Counted from the first letter of the stretch, positions 49,253-59,816 are shown. The stretch: DNA of 64,000 nt from Dehalobacter restrictus DSM 9455 (GCF_000512895.1 NZ_CP007033.1:2777001-2841000), one strand, 5' to 3'. The notes: a model not told the origin generated them from the letters alone. Translations and numbers: made by a program.

Positions 49253-50374
49253 ATGTCGATTAATGTTCTTCATCTGATTGGAGGCGGCGAGATCGGAGGG
49301 GCTGAGCAGAACGTTCTGAATCTCCTGAAAAATCTGGACAGGCAAAGCGTAAATCCTTTTCTGGGTTGTCTGACCAAGGGCTCCGCGCTGGCACCATGCG
49401 CACAGTCTTTCGGCATCCCGTCTGAAATATTCCCCATGCAGTTCCCTTTTGACCTCTCCCCTTTGCCTACCATTATTGCTTTCTGCCGCAAACATAAGAT
49501 TGCGTTAATCCATGCCCATGGCACAAGGGCTAACCTTCTGGGGCGGACCGTCGCGAGACTCACCAAGATCCCCTGCATTTCAACCATCCACAGCCTGCCG
49601 GAATACGATTATCCGTCTTCCCTCAAAGGCAGGATTTCTCTCTGGGTCGATAATCTCACCCTGCACTGGTCTGCCGGCATTATTGCGGTATCCGTCAGTC
49701 TCAGCCAATCCGCTGCCATCCGACTGAACAGGAAAGGATTAACTTTGCCGGTGAACGTGATCTATAACGGTAGTGAAATATTTTCATTCACTCAACCAGA
49801 CCAAATGCTCAAAGCCTTCCGTGAACAATGGTCAATCCCGGATCATTGTCTTGTCATCGGAACGATTGGTCGTCTGCACCCGGTGAAAGGGCAGTTTTAC
49901 CTGATTGAAGCGATGAAACTGCTTACTGCGGAAATCCCTGACCTTCATCTGCTCATCATTGGTGAAGGTCCTCTTCATAATCAACTGACCGAACAACTGA
50001 AGCTTTCCGGACTTTCATTTACGCTGACCGGCTACCTGCCTTCAGCCTGGCAGGCCCTGCCGGCAATGGATTTGTTTGTATTTCCTTCTCTGAGCGAAGG
50101 AATGGGACTAGTTTTACTGGAAGCCGCTCAAGCCGGAATCCCGATTATAGCTTCCAAGGTCGGCGGGATCCCTGAACTTCTGGAAGACCACAAGGAAGCC
50201 CTGCTCGTTCCGCCGGCTGACCCTGCGGCGATGGCGCTGGCCTGCAGCAAGGTGCTCAAGGACAGGGCTTTTTCTGCCGAAATGACTGCCAGGGCTAGGC
50301 AAAAGGCCAGCCTGTTTTCCATTGAAAAAATGGTTCAGGATACAATAACTTTTTATGAAAAAATAATAAGCTAA
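49253..50374 (+). CDS. glycosyltransferase family 4
   Basis: Retaining GT-B glycosyltransferase, cytoplasmic or membrane-associated. 373 aa: N-terminal acceptor domain with LIGGGEIGGAEQN, C-terminal nucleotide-sugar domain with IGRLHPVKGQ, VFPSLSEGMGLVLLEAAQAG (the EX7E-type motif region) and IIASKVGGIPE. Ribosome site GGAGGAGG before ATG. It is one of the few plus-strand genes and faces the O-antigen-ligase-like gene, suggesting surface-glycan assembly; donor and acceptor unknown. Confidence 0.88.
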   Translation: MSINVLHLIGGGEIGGAEQNVLNLLKNLDRQSVNPFLGCLTKGSALAPCAQSFGIPSEIFPMQFPFDLSPLPTIIAFCRKHKIALIHAHGTRANLLGRTVARLTKIPCISTIHSLPEYDYPSSLKGRISLWVDNLTLHWSAGIIAVSVSLSQSAAIRLNRKGLTLPVNVIYNGSEIFSFTQPDQMLKAFREQWSIPDHCLVIGTIGRLHPVKGQFYLIEAMKLLTAEIPDLHLLIIGEGPLHNQLTEQLKLSGLSFTLTGYLPSAWQALPAMDLFVFPSLSEGMGLVLLEAAQAGIPIIASKVGGIPELLEDHKEALLVPPADPAAMALACSKVLKDRAFSAEMTARARQKASLFSIEKMVQDTITFYEKIIS

Positions 50375-50399
50375 GTGCGCTGTAAACGGTCACTTAGCT
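50369..50399 (+). terminator. terminator of the GT4 gene, overlapping its stop
   Basis: Nine-bp stem AGCTAAGTG / CACTTAGCT that includes the TAA stop codon region, followed by TTTCG. On the minus strand the tail is TATTATTTTTT, so it may also end wecG transcripts. Confidence 0.7.
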
Positions 50400-50498
50400 T
50401 TCGTATATTATCTGAGTGAGTTATTTTCCTAATCGATTAGAATCATATTTATTCCCTATTAGAATCATCCGGTCAAGATTAACCGATATGAACCGTTT

Positions 50499-51230
50499 TT
50501 ATTTATCAGATTCCGGGAAATATTTCTGTTTCAGAACCCTTAGAAGGTACAGTGGAAGTACAACTTGCCTTTTTATCCGGCCCGGTTCGCTGATCAGCCG
50601 GTAAAGCCATTCCAGTCCGGATTCCCGAAATACCCCGGGGGCACGTTTCACTTCTCCGGACAGTACGTCGAATGACCCCCCGATACCCATACTTACTTTA
50701 GCCAGCCCTGCGTGTTCATGATTCCAGTATTCCTGTTTGGGGGCACCCAAGCCAACCAAAAGAATATCCGGTGCAAAGTGACGGATCTGCCGGATGACCT
50801 CCGGCTCTTCTGCCTGCGTAAAAAAACCATGATGACACGCCAACGCTATCCCCGGGTACCGCAGGCTCTGCTGCCGAATAACTTTTTCTGTAATGCCCGG
50901 CTTCGCGCCCAACAGAAATACTCTCCATCCGTGACGGTTGCTTTCCCTTAATATCCCTGCTGTCAGGTCGATGCCGGTTACTCTTTCTTTGACTGGAAGG
51001 CCAAGTTTCCGGGCAGCCCAAACTACGCCGACCCCATCCGGTACGACAAGACCGGCTGAATTGATGACTGCTAGGAGATTGGCGTCATGTTCAGCTTTGT
51101 AAATTAATTCGGGATTTGCGGTCACAATCCGGAGTTGCTGCCCCAGCAAAATCGTATTTTTGATAGTTTCAAGGCAGTCCTGCAAACTAGCCGGATCAAT
51201 ACGCGTTCCCAATATTTCCAATTGTTTCAT
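50499..51230 (-). CDS. WecG/TagA/CpsF family glycosyltransferase
   Basis: GT26 enzyme; in Bacillus TagA adds N-acetylmannosamine to the undecaprenyl-linked GlcNAc in teichoic-acid linkage-unit synthesis. 243 aa with the substrate loop GVGVVWAARKLGLPVKERVTG split by conserved positions, VFLLGAKPG and ILLVGLGAPKQEYW. I take the ATG at 51230 behind GGGGAC; a GTG at 51251 overlapping the mbl stop (GTGA) is the alternative. Read with mbl; co-occurrence of teichoic-acid-type enzyme and cell-shape protein is common. Confidence 0.9.
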   Translation of the reverse strand: MKQLEILGTRIDPASLQDCLETIKNTILLGQQLRIVTANPELIYKAEHDANLLAVINSAGLVVPDGVGVVWAARKLGLPVKERVTGIDLTAGILRESNRHGWRVFLLGAKPGITEKVIRQQSLRYPGIALACHHGFFTQAEEPEVIRQIRHFAPDILLVGLGAPKQEYWNHEHAGLAKVSMGIGGSFDVLSGEVKRAPGVFRESGLEWLYRLISEPGRIKRQVVLPLYLLRVLKQKYFPESDK

Positions 51231-51247
51231 TTTTGTCCCCGGGATTC

Positions 51248-52237
51248 TCACTTGAAACTGTTTTTAAGGACTTTGCCCGTCCCTAAAGCGACACAGGAAA
51301 TCGGATGATCGGCAAGGGTCACAATGAGTCCCGTCTCCTTAGAAATCCTCAGATCCAGGGAATTTACCATCGATCCTCCGCCGGTAAGTACGATTCCCCT
51401 GTTCATAATATCCGCAGCAAGTTCCGGCGGTGTACGCTCTAAAACATCTTTAACTCCGGCTACAATCACTTCCAGCGATTCTTCCATCGCTTTATACGTC
51501 ATTTTTGAATCTACCATGATGGTCTTCGGGAGTCCGGTGATGAGATCTCTTCCTCTGACATCGATCTCCGTGTTGTCTGCTTTTCCTTCCTGAACGGCGC
51601 AGCCGACTTTGATCTTGATATCTTCCGCCGTTCTTTCTCCGATCATCAAATTGAATTCTCTGCGAATAAACCTGATAATCGATTCATCCAGTTTATCCCC
51701 GCCCATGCGGATGCTTTTTTTGGTTACGACCCCTCCCAGGCTGATTACTGCAATATCTGTCGTTCCACCGCCGATATCGACGACCATGTTTCCTTCGGGG
51801 CCGTATATGTCCATACCGGCCCCCAGGGCAGCTGCATAAGGTTCCTCAATTACTTTGACCTGTCCGGCACCGGCTTTCATAGCGGCTTGTTTTACAGCCC
51901 TTTCTTCAACTTCGGTGACTCCGGACGGTATACAGACAACAACTCTATTTTTAATAAAAGGCCAGTTTTTTATTCCCGCTTTTTTGAGTAAATATTTCAG
52001 CATGATTTCGGTGGTCTGATAATCTGCAATGACGCCATCCCTCATCGGCCTGATGACCATAATGCTTCCGGGAGTCCTGCCAAGCATCATTCTGGCCTCT
52101 TCGCCGACCGCAATTCTTCTACCTGTGTTCTTATCAATCGCAACGACCGAAGGCTCGTGCAAAACGATACCCCTGCCTTGTGCATAGACCAGAACACTCG
52201 CCGTGCCTAAATCGATCCCAAGATCAGTCCCAAACAT
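51248..52237 (-). CDS. mbl: MreB-family actin-like shape protein Mbl
   Basis: Forms membrane-bound filaments that guide lateral wall synthesis. 329 aa with the actin-fold motifs LGIDLGTASVLVY (phosphate 1), VVDIGGGTTDIAVIS (phosphate 2) and VLTGGGSMV (adenosine). Assigned as Mbl rather than MreB because it directly follows spoIIID, as in Bacillus, and has no mreC or mreD next to it. 222 bp separate it from spoIIID and include a hairpin. Confidence 0.92.
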   Translation of the reverse strand: MFGTDLGIDLGTASVLVYAQGRGIVLHEPSVVAIDKNTGRRIAVGEEARMMLGRTPGSIMVIRPMRDGVIADYQTTEIMLKYLLKKAGIKNWPFIKNRVVVCIPSGVTEVEERAVKQAAMKAGAGQVKVIEEPYAAALGAGMDIYGPEGNMVVDIGGGTTDIAVISLGGVVTKKSIRMGGDKLDESIIRFIRREFNLMIGERTAEDIKIKVGCAVQEGKADNTEIDVRGRDLITGLPKTIMVDSKMTYKAMEESLEVIVAGVKDVLERTPPELAADIMNRGIVLTGGGSMVNSLDLRISKETGLIVTLADHPISCVALGTGKVLKNSFK

Positions 52238-52341
52238 CAGGTGCTGCCCCTTTCACTTCACGATTCTATTGGCTTGTCCCATGAAAATAAGAAAAACCTG
52301 GCAGACGCCAAGCATTTACATGCCGGGCGGCAGCCAAAATT

Positions 52342-52364
52342 GAATCTCCCTGGAGGGGAGATTC
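52342..52364. terminator. hairpin between spoIIID and mbl
   Basis: Nine-bp stem GAATCTCCC / GGGAGATTC. The T-run (TTTTTAT) is on the plus-strand side; on the minus strand the tail is AATTTTGG. It may end spoIIID transcripts imperfectly. Confidence 0.45.
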
Positions 52365-52459
52365 TTTTTATAACTTTGCTCATATTATTCGATGTAATTT
52401 TATGTTTTCCTCTTTCTTTCCGTTTTTTGCGACCTATTTTTCTGTCTGTCTTTTAGGAG

Positions 52460-52714
52460 CTAATCCTCCGTATGCATATATTTTTTCTTGGTTGCTTCTC
52501 CTCCCCGAATATGCCTCTCGGCTTTATTGCTTTCAAGGACATGCTTGACCTGAGAGGAAAGTCGTTTGTTAATCAACGGCAATCTTTCCGTTACATCTTT
52601 ATGTACCGTCGACTTGGATACCCCAAATATTTGCGCGGTCTGCCGCACTGTACAGCTCGATTCTATAATATAGTTGCCAATGTCCAAAGCTCTTCTTTTG
52701 ATATGTTCCTGCAC
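52460..52714 (-). CDS. spoIIID: sporulation transcription factor SpoIIID
   Basis: Mother-cell DNA-binding protein that tunes the sigma-E regulon during endospore formation. 84 aa, with helix-turn-helix CTVRQTAQIFGVSKSTVHKD at residues about 21-40 (the last base of the motif list) and a basic C-terminal tail needed for binding. GTG start behind GGGGAGAGGGAGA. Placed, as in Bacillus, immediately before mbl. Presence argues for a sporulation programme or its recent ancestry. Confidence 0.95.
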   Translation of the reverse strand: MQEHIKRRALDIGNYIIESSCTVRQTAQIFGVSKSTVHKDVTERLPLINKRLSSQVKHVLESNKAERHIRGGEATKKKYMHTED

Positions 52715-52777
52715 TCTCCCTCTCCCCTTTGTACCTGCAATGTTTTAGTTCATTTATATGCTGGTACAAATGAAAAA

Positions 52778-52797
52778 GACATCCTAAAGAGGATGTC
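52778..52797 (-). terminator. terminator after the spoIID/dehalogenase-remnant transcript
   Basis: Eight-bp stem GACATCCT / AGGATGTC, 4-nt loop, followed by TTTTTCATTT on the minus strand. It isolates spoIIID from whatever is transcribed from spoIID. Confidence 0.85.
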
Positions 52798-52927
52798 CCT
52801 TACTGGTAAATAATGTACACTGATTTGCAGGCAGGCCGCCTTTTTCCTAAATCAAACCCGCTATGGCCTTTCAGTATGGTCTTCCCCTGTTTCTGATCTT
52901 TGAGAAAAGCATTAAACAAGAAGGTAT

Positions 52928-53407
52928 TTATGCCTTTGGTATTGCCCCATTTACTATTTTGACCTGAGATTCCGAGGCAACCGACCCCATAGAATCTTTT
53001 TCATATTCAAACATATCATCAATTGACTTAAGAAATTTGGCAGAAGCCTCGCCATGGCTTCCAATATAAATTCCTGCTTCGTGGAACCAGGAATCCTCTT
53101 TCGAGTTCCACGGATAGACCTTCATGCAACGCCCGCAGAAAACACCATCTTCGTTGGTTGCCCTGAATATAGTACACTTCTTCATATCACTATTCCAGCG
53201 AAGGTAACCGTTATGCTCGATTGATCCGCGTCCAGGGTAATTGCTTGGGCTTGGGCAATTTTCAGCACATTTTTTGCAGATCCTGCAGAAGTCCAGAAGC
53301 TCGAGATCTATTGGTTTATCCGGAGCTAGCAGCAAATCGGTAGTGACGGCATCCACTTTGTGTCTGAATCCCAAACGGGGATGAACTGTGCAGTCTCCGG
53401 TCCGGTA
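52928..53407 (-). pseudogene. C-terminal fragment of a CprA-like reductive dehalogenase
   Basis: 159 codons match the last third of RdhA proteins (normally about 450-550 aa, corrinoid and two 4Fe-4S clusters, organohalide respiration). Recognisable are [19 protein letters not shown], the first cluster [12 protein letters not shown] complete, the second cluster with Cys78, 91 and 94 but Tyr98 where the fourth Cys (MKVCPWN) belongs, and the typical [10 protein letters not shown] tail. The signal peptide and corrinoid domain are missing. The frame runs without interruption back to the spoIID stop; no ribosome site precedes any internal start. The C-terminal end seems complete; no rdhB gene follows. 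Called a decayed remnant. Confidence 0.85.
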
Positions 53408-54343
53408 TCAGTAAATCTTTTCAAGTTTTGTCCCTTGATAATAATGTCCCAGGATTTCCATGTACGATTCGCCTTTTAGAGCCAGGTCATTGGCCCCGTA
53501 TTGTGACATTCCGACTCCGTGTCCTTTGCCGTACGTAACAAACTCAATTTCTGTTCCGCGGGTCTCCCATTCAAAATCGGTTGAGGAAAGCTGAAGCTTG
53601 CTCCGCAGTTCCGTTCCCTTGAAAACTTTGTTTCTGACAGCCAGTGTCTTTACCCGTCCGGCTTTCGTCCTTTCAATCAAGATGACATCGCTGTCCGAAA
53701 ACTTTTCCGGGATCTGGGTGAAACCAAGAAGCTGATAAAATTCAGCACACTGAAAGATCTGATGTTTGACGAACCGTAGTGAATCACTTTCCCCGGACGG
53801 CACATTTTTGAGATAATCCAGATCAGTACTCCAAACGTCTCCAGCCTGCTCAGTCTTTTTCCGGCCGCAGCTGCTGTAGAAAAACGCATTAATCATTTTT
53901 CCCTGATACGTAACAACCTTCCCCCGTGTAGCTTTAACCGCATCTGCAATTTTGCGCTGGTATTTCCAGTAGTTGATGATTCCCCATTTTGTCCGCATTT
54001 CTTCATTGGTATTCCAGGCCTGCGTATTGACAGTGGTGTCCACATCAAAGTCGCTGCCCGCAGCGGATTCCATCCTTTTCAGTACATAGGTCCTGGCGGC
54101 AACAGCCTGGGCCTTTAACGCCTCTGCTTCAAACTGGGCAGGCATTTCGGCTGCAACTACCCCGACCAGGTATTCCTCTATGGGTATTGCTCTGATCTGG
54201 CCGTCTGCCAGTTTAACCCTTACCGGTATTCCCGGATCGTCCTGGTCTCCACCCCCAAACCAACTGATAAGCACGGGCAGTATTCCTACAAAAAAGATAA
54301 CGGCCATGACAGCGGCCGTTATTGTTTTCATTCTTTTACTCAC
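53408..54343 (-). CDS. spoIID: stage II sporulation protein D
   Basis: Lytic transglycosylase of the SpoIID/LytB family, part of the SpoIIDMP engulfment machine in the mother cell. About 311 aa: one N-terminal membrane segment (about 8-26), then the enzymatic domain with the catalytic Glu in VVAAEMPAQFEAEALKAQ, AFFYSSCGRKKTEQAG and GKGHGVGMSQYGA. The GTG at 54343 behind AGGAGG is the start. A sigma-E promoter lies upstream. Its stop TGA is in frame with the dehalogenase fragment that follows with no gap. It follows murA, as in Bacillus. Confidence 0.95.
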   Translation of the reverse strand: MSKRMKTITAAVMAVIFFVGILPVLISWFGGGDQDDPGIPVRVKLADGQIRAIPIEEYLVGVVAAEMPAQFEAEALKAQAVAARTYVLKRMESAAGSDFDVDTTVNTQAWNTNEEMRTKWGIINYWKYQRKIADAVKATRGKVVTYQGKMINAFFYSSCGRKKTEQAGDVWSTDLDYLKNVPSGESDSLRFVKHQIFQCAEFYQLLGFTQIPEKFSDSDVILIERTKAGRVKTLAVRNKVFKGTELRSKLQLSSTDFEWETRGTEIEFVTYGKGHGVGMSQYGANDLALKGESYMEILGHYYQGTKLEKIY

Positions 54344-54377
54344 GTTTTGGCCTCCTGCGCAGTACAAGCATATCCTA

Positions 54378-54406
54378 TTTGTATGCACAGGAGGGCAGCG
54401 ATATGA
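54378..54406 (-). promoter_or_regulatory. sigma-E promoter of spoIID
   Basis: Minus strand TCATATC (-35; consensus KMATATT, 6 of 7), 14-bp spacer, CATACAAA (-10; consensus CATACAMT, 7 of 8), about 35 bp before the GTG start. spoIID is sigma-E-controlled in Bacillus. Confidence 0.6.
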
Positions 54407-54421
54407 TACAAACGAAGTCGG

Positions 54422-55672
54422 TTATTCTTCTTTCGTGATATTGGCACCAATACCCCTTAATTTAACTTCAAGGTATTCATAACCTCTTTCAATATGATGG
54501 ATCTCTCTGATTTCCGAGGTGCCATTGGCCGTCAGTGCTGCCAGAACAAGGCCCGCTCCGGCCCGCAAATCACTCGCACTTACGGTAGCGGGATGAAGGT
54601 TTTCCACTCCCTGGACAATCGCACTTCTGCCCTCAATCCGGATATCTGCGCCCATTCTTTTCAGTTCTTCGACATGCATGAATCTGTTTTCAAAAACGGT
54701 CTCTGTAACCATTGAAGTTCCATGGGCCCGTGTAAGCATCGCCATGATCGGCGCCTGCAAATCGGTTGAAAACCCCGGATGCACTTGGGTCTTAATGTCT
54801 ACGGCATGATAGTTCCCTTTGCCAATGACTCTTATGCCGTCATCTTCCTCTTTATATACCACGCCGGCTTCATCAAGTTTGGCCAAAAGCGAAGTCAAGT
54901 GGACAGGGATGACGTTCCGCACCAAGACTTCCCCGCCGCAGGCCGCAGCCATCAAGATGTATGTTCCTGCTTCGATCCTGTCCGGTATAATCGTATGCGT
55001 GGTTCCATGAAGTTCTTTGACCCCTTCAATGTTAATGATATTTGTGCCTGCGCCGCGGATTTTACCACCCATTTCATTGATAAAATTGGCGAGATCAACA
55101 ATTTCGGGTTCCTGAGCAGCATTCTCAACAATGGTCGTACCCTCAGCGTTTACTGCAGCCATCATGATATTCTCGGTTGCTCCAACGCTCGGAAAATCCA
55201 GATATATTCTTGCCGCTTTCAGTCTGGAGGCCGAAACGTCCAAAAAACCATTATCCATACGGACCTGGGCTCCCAGCAGCTCCAAACCTTTAATATGCCA
55301 GTTGATCGGTCTGGACCCGATTGCGCATCCACCGGGATGAGAAATCCTGATTCTGCCCTTGCGAGCAAGCAAAGGACCCATAATAAATATGGATGCTCGC
55401 ATTTTGGATATAAGATCGTAAGGAGCCTCTATGTTTTCGATATCCCTGTTTTCAATATGTAATTTCTTGTTCTTTCTTTTAACCTTTCCCCCCAGAGATT
55501 CGATAACCTGCCCCATGACTTGAACGTCGAGCAGATCGGGGGCTTCCTCCAAAATAATCTTATCTGAAGTCAGCAGACTTGCTGCAATGATCGGTAATAT
55601 GGCGTTCTTTGCCCCGCTGACATCCACTTTCCCTTCCAGTTCTCTTCCGCCTGTCACAACAAATTTGCTCAA
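54422..55672 (-). CDS. murA: UDP-N-acetylglucosamine 1-carboxyvinyltransferase
   Basis: First committed step of peptidoglycan synthesis, target of fosfomycin. 416 aa with SGAKNAILPI (catalytic Lys), the loop HPGGCAIGSRPI holding the catalytic Cys (so fosfomycin-sensitive type) and DRIEAGTY. The start is a TTG (55672) 11 bases after AGGAG; no ATG or GTG is available in frame nearby. Gene order ywmB-murA-spoIID matches Bacillus murAA. Confidence 0.95.
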   Translation of the reverse strand: MSKFVVTGGRELEGKVDVSGAKNAILPIIAASLLTSDKIILEEAPDLLDVQVMGQVIESLGGKVKRKNKKLHIENRDIENIEAPYDLISKMRASIFIMGPLLARKGRIRISHPGGCAIGSRPINWHIKGLELLGAQVRMDNGFLDVSASRLKAARIYLDFPSVGATENIMMAAVNAEGTTIVENAAQEPEIVDLANFINEMGGKIRGAGTNIINIEGVKELHGTTHTIIPDRIEAGTYILMAAACGGEVLVRNVIPVHLTSLLAKLDEAGVVYKEEDDGIRVIGKGNYHAVDIKTQVHPGFSTDLQAPIMAMLTRAHGTSMVTETVFENRFMHVEELKRMGADIRIEGRSAIVQGVENLHPATVSASDLRAGAGLVLAALTANGTSEIREIHHIERGYEYLEVKLRGIGANITKEE

Positions 55673-55707
55673 ATTATTGTCATCTCCTGACCTATTTCTA
55701 AACTACG

Positions 55708-55716
55708 ATTATATCA
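55708..55716 (-). promoter_or_regulatory. extended -10 promoter of murA
   Basis: TGATATAAT on the minus strand (extended -10, TGNTATAAT) 36 bp before the TTG start; no good -35 box. Confidence 0.5.
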
Positions 55717-55800
55717 TGATCCGGTCCAAACAATCCAGTATTAATCATCCCATATCCGGTTTTCCATTTCAACAGTAATAGTTCTTTTCTACCGGTCTGT

Positions 55801-55818
55801 TTTCCTGCAAGCAGGAAA
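55801..55818. repeat. 18-bp palindrome TTTCCTGC-AA-GCAGGAAA
   Basis: Perfect 8-2-8 palindrome between ywmB and murA, 43 bp after the ywmB stop. The 2-nt centre is too short for a good RNA loop and no T-run follows, so an operator or cruciform is as likely as a terminator. Confidence 0.45.
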
Positions 55819-55860
55819 GAAAACTTATTCGTACTATGTCAACCTTAAAGTTATTGTATA

Positions 55861-56493
55861 CTATACTTCCTCGAGGAGTGCCGGCAGCGCAAGTACAGTC
55901 CTTCCACCATTATCTCCGGATTTTCTGGTCACCGCCTGTATATTGATTGTATCCTTCCCGGCTTTAATACCCTGGCCTGATCCCCAGGTATAACCGGACA
56001 GAGCATACAGCGATGGAATATCCGTTTGTTGAATAATGCTGACAATGTTCATTTTAAAATAACGTTGGATATCAATTTCCTGATCAACGCTTTCTTCAAG
56101 GTATACTTTTGTTTCCCGGCTGGATAATCGAAGGTTCAGTACTTCATACGTGTTGAGAACATCACCTTCCTGGTCTTGATTAATTTCCAGCTCTGCGCTG
56201 TACTGATAGGCCGTTCTGTTGGCAAAGTCGCTCAGGACAGCTTTATTCCACAGCAAGCCGCTTGACTGCAAAACATTTTCTATTTCCTTCTGACTGCTGC
56301 TATCTTCCGTCCAGATAATATATTTTACCCGGGCATTTTGGCAAGATGCAAGTCCCGAATGAAGAAGCAGCACAAGATTTCTGTCAGGATTGCTTTGGGC
56401 TTTAATGCTACTGGCAATCCCGGCTGCTGATCCTGATAAGACGATAATGGTCAGGGATATGAACAAACAAAGCAAGGTCTTTTTTCCAGACAC
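55861..56493 (-). CDS. ywmB: YwmB family protein
   Basis: 210-aa secreted or membrane-attached protein of the DUF1779/YwmB family (TATA-box-binding-like fold) with an N-terminal hydrophobic signal (residues about 6-28). Function unknown; it neighbours murAA and spoIID in Bacillus and here, which supports the assignment more than any motif. Sequence similarity across the family is low. Confidence 0.75.
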   Translation of the reverse strand: MSGKKTLLCLFISLTIIVLSGSAAGIASSIKAQSNPDRNLVLLLHSGLASCQNARVKYIIWTEDSSSQKEIENVLQSSGLLWNKAVLSDFANRTAYQYSAELEINQDQEGDVLNTYEVLNLRLSSRETKVYLEESVDQEIDIQRYFKMNIVSIIQQTDIPSLYALSGYTWGSGQGIKAGKDTINIQAVTRKSGDNGGRTVLALPALLEEV

Positions 56494-56711
56494 GCTCTCT
56501 CACTCCAGCTTACTGATTTTTAGTTGTCATTCCTGTCTTTAATTCAAATGTCATCAACTATTAATAGTTTGACCAAAGTGGAGATTCCCAAAACATAAGA
56601 GATTTTTTTAGATTTTTTAGATTCTTCTAGCTATGTTGCCAGAAGCCTTTTCATGGTAAAATGTTATATATCAATTTTCTTACAGGTACTCATCAGAAGG
56701 GAGCCACTTTA

Positions 56712-57014
56712 ATGGAAAACAACAGCCTTGAGCATAAGCATCTCCATGCCCATTCCCATCCAAACAAGAAAAATGTCTTAAATCGCTTGGCCAGAGTAAT
56801 CGGCCATCTGGAAGGTATAAAAAGAATGGTTGACGATGAAGTAGACTGCAGTGAAATACTGATACAACTGTCGGCTGTCCGCTCCGCACTTAACAATACC
56901 GGTAAAGTCATCTTGAGTGACCATATCAATCACTGTTTGGTTCATGCTTATGAGGAAAACAATACCGAAGTCATCGACAAACTGAATGATGCTATTGACA
57001 AATTTCTAAAATAA
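56712..57014 (+). CDS. CsoR/FrmR/RcnR-type metal-sensitive repressor with His-rich N terminus
   Basis: All-helical DNA-binding tetramer whose repression is lifted by a metal or small molecule. 100 aa with NRLARVIGHLEGIKRM, Cys (VDCSEIL), and the H-x3-C pair in DHINHCLV: the C-H-C ligand set of copper and some nickel sensors. The N terminus has HKHLHAHSHP, a His-rich stretch not found in plain CsoR and reminiscent of nickel/cobalt sensors such as InrS. ATG at 56712 behind AGAAGGGAG. No transporter or metal chaperone gene adjoins; its target is elsewhere. Confidence 0.87.
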   Translation: MENNSLEHKHLHAHSHPNKKNVLNRLARVIGHLEGIKRMVDDEVDCSEILIQLSAVRSALNNTGKVILSDHINHCLVHAYEENNTEVIDKLNDAIDKFLK

Positions 57015-57051
57015 ATGCGGAATAGATTATGACCAGGCAAGACAAGATAAG

Positions 57052-57087
57052 AAAAGGATGCAGCAATATGATCGCTGCATCCTTTTT
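57052..57087. terminator. bidirectional terminator between csoR-like gene and atp operon
   Basis: 13-bp stem AAAAGGATGCAGC / GCTGCATCCTTTT with T-runs on both strands; serves the plus-strand repressor gene and the minus-strand atp operon. Confidence 0.9.
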
Positions 57088-57103
57088 ACTTTTGAACCCA
57101 AGG

Positions 57104-57506
57104 CTATTTTTCTGTCGCTCTGAGCCTAGCGACAGCTCTTTTCAAGGCAACCTCCGCTCGGATGATGTCCGTCTCGGCCTGTTTTTCACCGAGGCGTTTT
57201 TCAGCGCGCTCTTTGGCCGCCTCTGCTCTCGCGACGTCGATAGATTCCGCAAGCTCGGCGGTGTCGGCCAGGATCGTTGCCTTGTTCTGGACAACTTCCA
57301 AAAATCCGCCGCCAATTGCCATTTTTTCCACTTTTGCCGTTTTGCGTATAGCGGACGACCCCGATTACCAGGTTGGCAATGAGTGGAGAATGGTTGGCTA
57401 AGATACCGAGTTCTCCTTCCGCTCCGGGTGCCAGGATAAATTCAACTTCCGTATTCAGAACTTCGCCGGCAGGTGCCACGACAACAAAGTTAAACGTTCC
57501 AGCCAT
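57104..57506 (-). CDS. atpC: ATP synthase epsilon subunit, reading frame broken by one base
   Basis: Rotor subunit epsilon of F1, which couples rotation and can inhibit ATP hydrolysis. The N-terminal part (MAGTFNFVVVAPAGEV to VVRYTQNGK, about 58 codons) is in one frame, the rest (VEKMAIGGGFLEV to ARLRATEK) in another. An extra A in the run GGCAAAAGTGG (57332-57335 on the plus strand as TTTT) explains it; removing it restores a normal 133-aa protein. As read, translation would run past the helical domain into a nonsense tail. Either a sequencing or assembly error in the homopolymer, or a true mutation. Two bp after atpD, last gene of the operon. Confidence 0.9.
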
Positions 57507-57508
57507 GG

Positions 57509-59798
<2,290 letters not shown>

Positions 59799-59816
59799 TT
59801 CATTCACCTACTCTTT

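Noticed and set aside
52800-52930. A 41-codon open frame on the minus strand after the dehalogenase remnant
   Set aside because: No start with ribosome site, no recognisable protein, and a stretch this long without stop is expected by chance; not the small membrane protein RdhB.
53375-53407. Translational readthrough of the spoIID TGA to make a SpoIID-dehalogenase fusion
   Set aside because: The frames are continuous, but there is no readthrough context or selenocysteine element that I can see, and the Cys-to-Tyr change points to decay.
56601-56627. Tandem AGATTTTTT repeats upstream of the metal sensor
   Set aside because: Short T-rich repetition, probably compositional; no palindromic operator found.
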